This document shows positions 22,129 to 23,875 of a DNA stretch of 23,875 nt, piece by piece. Both the position numbers and the translations under genes were made by a program. The stretch spans positions 1 to 23,875 of the forward strand of contig DASUZB010000308.1 of NCBI GenBank assembly GCA_036377075.1, written 5' to 3'. Under the pieces are notes generated by a model. It ran no database searches. It had not been told where the DNA came from and worked only from the letters and a program-made list of their open reading frames with translations. How positions within the stretch are numbered: position 1 is the stretch's first letter; each line of letters begins with the position of its first letter. The DNA is from DASUZB01 sp036377075 (GTDB lineage: Bacteria > Actinomycetota > CALGFH01).

Positions 22129-23611
22129 GCTCGGCGGCAGGCTGGCGAAGTACCGGCGCGTCGTACTCGTGGTCGCCCTCGCGGTCAGCGTGCCGCTCGC
22201 GGCGCTGTTCGCCGTGCGGTCGGTGGTGCGGATCGCCCCGCCGACGCGGGCGTTCTCCTTCGCGGCGCTGAGCGACTGGTACACCAGCGCCGAGGAGCCG
22301 GCCCGCACGTTCAACGGCCGCTGGCTCAAGACGAGCCGGTCGCGCCGCCACCACGAGCAGGCCTACCTCCGCTTCCGCCTCGACGGCCTGACCGGGACCG
22401 TCACCAGGGCGACGCTGCGGGTCTACGCGGCCTCGGCCAACCGGGGCGGCTTCCTGGTCGCCGCGGTCCCGTCGAGCGCCTGGACCGGGCACGCCACCCC
22501 CTACCGGAACGCGCTCCCCCTCGGCCCGGTGGTGGGCAACTCCGGCCCGATCAACCGTCCGGGCTGGGTCGCGGCCGACCTGGACCTGTCGCCGGTCCAC
22601 GGCGAGCCGGTGCTGGTCGCGCTGGTGGCGGCCTCGACCGCGTCGGCGCGCTACGCCAGCGGCGAGACCGGACAGACCGGTCCCCGCCTGGTGATCGAGA
22701 CGACCGACGGCCGGGCGGCCGCGCCCCGGCCGGCTCCCGCCGCGGCCCCTGGCGGGGCCGTCCGGGTGGTCGCCGCCGGCGACGTCGCCTGCGACCAGAC
22801 CAGGCCGGCGGACCCGGAGGAGGGCCCGACCGTCGGGCCGAGCTGCGGCCAGCGGGCCACGGCCGACCTGGCGCTGTCGCTGCACCCCGACGCCGTGCTC
22901 CCGCTCGGCGACCTGGCGTACCCGAACGGGACGCTCGCCGCGTACCGGCGGTCCTACCAGCCGGCCTGGGGGCGGCTCGACCGGATCAGCCACCCCGTCC
23001 CCGGCAACCACGAGTACATCACCTCGGCCGAGTCGGTCGACGCGGCCGGCTACCACGCCTACTTCCGTTCCAGCGCGGGCGGCGCGCTGCAGGGGTGGTA
23101 CAGCTTCGACCTCGGACGCTGGCACCTGATCGCGCTGAACGGCGAGTGCCGCGCCGTCGGGGGCTGCGGGCCGGGCTCGCCGCAGGAGCGCTGGCTACGC
23201 GCCGACCTCGCCGCCCACGGCGAGGCCGCCTGCGTCCTCGCCTACTGGCACCAGCCACGGTTCAGCTCGGGGCGGCACGGCGGCGACAAGGCGTACGGCG
23301 CCTTCTGGGAGGACCTGTACCGCGCCGGCGCCGAGGTCGTGCTCAACGGCCACGACCACGACTACGAGCGCTTCGCCCCGCAGGCCCCCGACGGCCGCGC
23401 CGACCCCGACCATGGCATCCGGGAGTTCGTGGTCGGCACCGGCGGGGTGGGCCTGCGGCAGTTTCGCGCGCTCCAGCCCAACAGCGAGACGCGCCACAAC
23501 TCGGGCTTCGGCGTGCTCCTGCTCGAGCTGCACCCCAACGGCTACGCCTGGCGCTTCGTCGCCACGGCCGGCGGGTCGTTCGGCGACAGCGGGTCGGGGA
23601 CCTGCCACTGA
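22106..23611 (+). CDS. Membrane-anchored metallophosphoesterase with N-terminal beta-rich domain
   Basis: 501 aa from ATG 22106, inside the end of the previous gene (23-bp overlap); the RBS is weak (GGGCGGA). An N-terminal anchor helix spans about 18-38. Residues 50-200 resemble a DNRLRE-type carbohydrate-binding-like beta domain: QAYLRFRLDGLTGTVTRATL, VYAASANRGGF, then PRLVIETT. A Pro/Ala linker (203-217) follows. The phosphoesterase domain has GDVACD (225-230), GDLAYPNG (268-275), GNHEY (300-304), WHQP (381-384) and NGHDHDYERF (414-423), a full set of metal motifs. This resembles many actinobacterial surface phosphatases annotated as alkaline phosphatase-like. With the previous gene it makes a tandem of two distant relatives. 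Confidence 0.92.
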   Translation: MFEHTISELGGRLAKYRRVVLVVALAVSVPLAALFAVRSVVRIAPPTRAFSFAALSDWYTSAEEPARTFNGRWLKTSRSRRHHEQAYLRFRLDGLTGTVTRATLRVYAASANRGGFLVAAVPSSAWTGHATPYRNALPLGPVVGNSGPINRPGWVAADLDLSPVHGEPVLVALVAASTASARYASGETGQTGPRLVIETTDGRAAAPRPAPAAAPGGAVRVVAAGDVACDQTRPADPEEGPTVGPSCGQRATADLALSLHPDAVLPLGDLAYPNGTLAAYRRSYQPAWGRLDRISHPVPGNHEYITSAESVDAAGYHAYFRSSAGGALQGWYSFDLGRWHLIALNGECRAVGGCGPGSPQERWLRADLAAHGEAACVLAYWHQPRFSSGRHGGDKAYGAFWEDLYRAGAEVVLNGHDHDYERFAPQAPDGRADPDHGIREFVVGTGGVGLRQFRALQPNSETRHNSGFGVLLLELHPNGYAWRFVATAGGSFGDSGSGTCH

Positions 23612-23681
23612 CCAGGGCGCCAGCAACGCTCCGGGCGCAGACATCGTAGAGTTGCCCTGTGGCCAGCGACCGGAGGGGTGC

Positions 23682-23870
23682 ATGAGCGAGCCGACCTACC
23701 GCTGGGTCTGCACCTACTGCGACGCGTTCGGCGACGCCGAGAGCTCGGAGATGGCGCGGCTCGCGGTCGACGTTCACGTCTCCTTCGCCCATGCCCACGC
23801 GCTCGAGCCCGACGGCGGGGGCGGCCAGGACGACGGCCCGGACGGTTCCCGGACCGGCGGGCCCGCCTGA
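23682..23870 (+). CDS. Small CxxC/HxH protein, possible zinc-binding mini-protein
   Basis: 62 aa from ATG 23682, with a strong RBS (GGAGG 23672-23676, 5-nt spacer) that decides the start. YRWVCTYCDAFGDA (6-19) gives one C-x2-C pair (C10, C13), and VDVHVSFAHAHALEP gives H32, H37 and H39, so a single zinc site of CCHH type is possible. The tail is acidic, Gly-rich and disordered (DGGGGQDDGPDGSRTGGPA). The family is unknown. It starts 70 bp after the phosphoesterase gene and has its own RBS, so it may be a separate unit or the last gene of the operon. Confidence 0.7.
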   Translation: MSEPTYRWVCTYCDAFGDAESSEMARLAVDVHVSFAHAHALEPDGGGGQDDGPDGSRTGGPA

Positions 23871-23875
23871 CGCCG

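Noticed and set aside
1..23875. CRISPR arrays, rRNA genes, riboswitches.
   Set aside because: No regularly spaced repeats, rRNA sequence or known riboswitch core could be found by eye.

Overview
The window is very GC-rich, tightly packed chromosomal DNA, most likely from an actinomycete (Actinomycetota). The reasons are a maleylpyruvate-isomerase-family (mycothiol-type, DinB-like) enzyme, frequent GTG/TTG starts, many 4-bp ATGA/GTGA gene overlaps, and a fused response regulator/thioredoxin-reductase-like gene of a kind common in actinobacteria. I cannot name a species.

Layout. (1) 1-2113: the N-terminus of a response regulator leaving the left edge, an HNH endonuclease with two zinc-knuckle-like repeats, a tRNA-Arg(CCG), a small membrane peptide gene and a RibD/DHFR-like reductase. 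(2) 2114-5332: a YpfJ-type zinc metallopeptidase and a CsbD-like stress protein on the minus strand, then a 14-TM DHA2-type drug exporter on the plus strand behind a readable promoter. (3) 5354-8436: a two-gene minus-strand signalling operon. A receiver/thioredoxin-reductase-like fusion that lacks the redox CxxC overlaps by 4 bp a cyclic-nucleotide-binding-domain histidine kinase. (4) 8534-11624: an MDMPI-family protein, a VioB/RebD-like ferritin-domain protein and a TetR regulator. (5) 11674-13896: a mobile-element scar. It holds the tail of a medium-chain dehydrogenase, a complete IS630-family element (terminal repeats, TA target duplication, transposase split by a probable -1 frameshift), a 25-nt palindrome touching the IS630 target, a possible IS3-like end remnant and an IS6-family element.

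(6) 14064-23611 is the most distinctive part: seven plus-strand genes, each overlapping the next by 4-23 bp. In order they encode a GtrA-like membrane domain fused to an HPr-kinase-like P-loop domain, a GT39/PMT-type polytopic glycosyltransferase, a secreted phosphoesterase of the phospholipase C/AcpA family, an unrecognised secreted protein, a GH99/WbsX-like glycosidase-type protein, a purple-acid-phosphatase-like enzyme, and a second metallophosphoesterase with an N-terminal beta-rich domain. All five downstream products have export signals or membrane anchors; three have a signal peptide plus a single C-terminal TM and basic tail. The set looks like one unit that makes or modifies a lipid-linked surface glycan inside the membrane and trims or dephosphorylates something outside it. 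That reading is inference. A 62-residue CxxC/HxH mini-protein gene with its own strong RBS closes the window.
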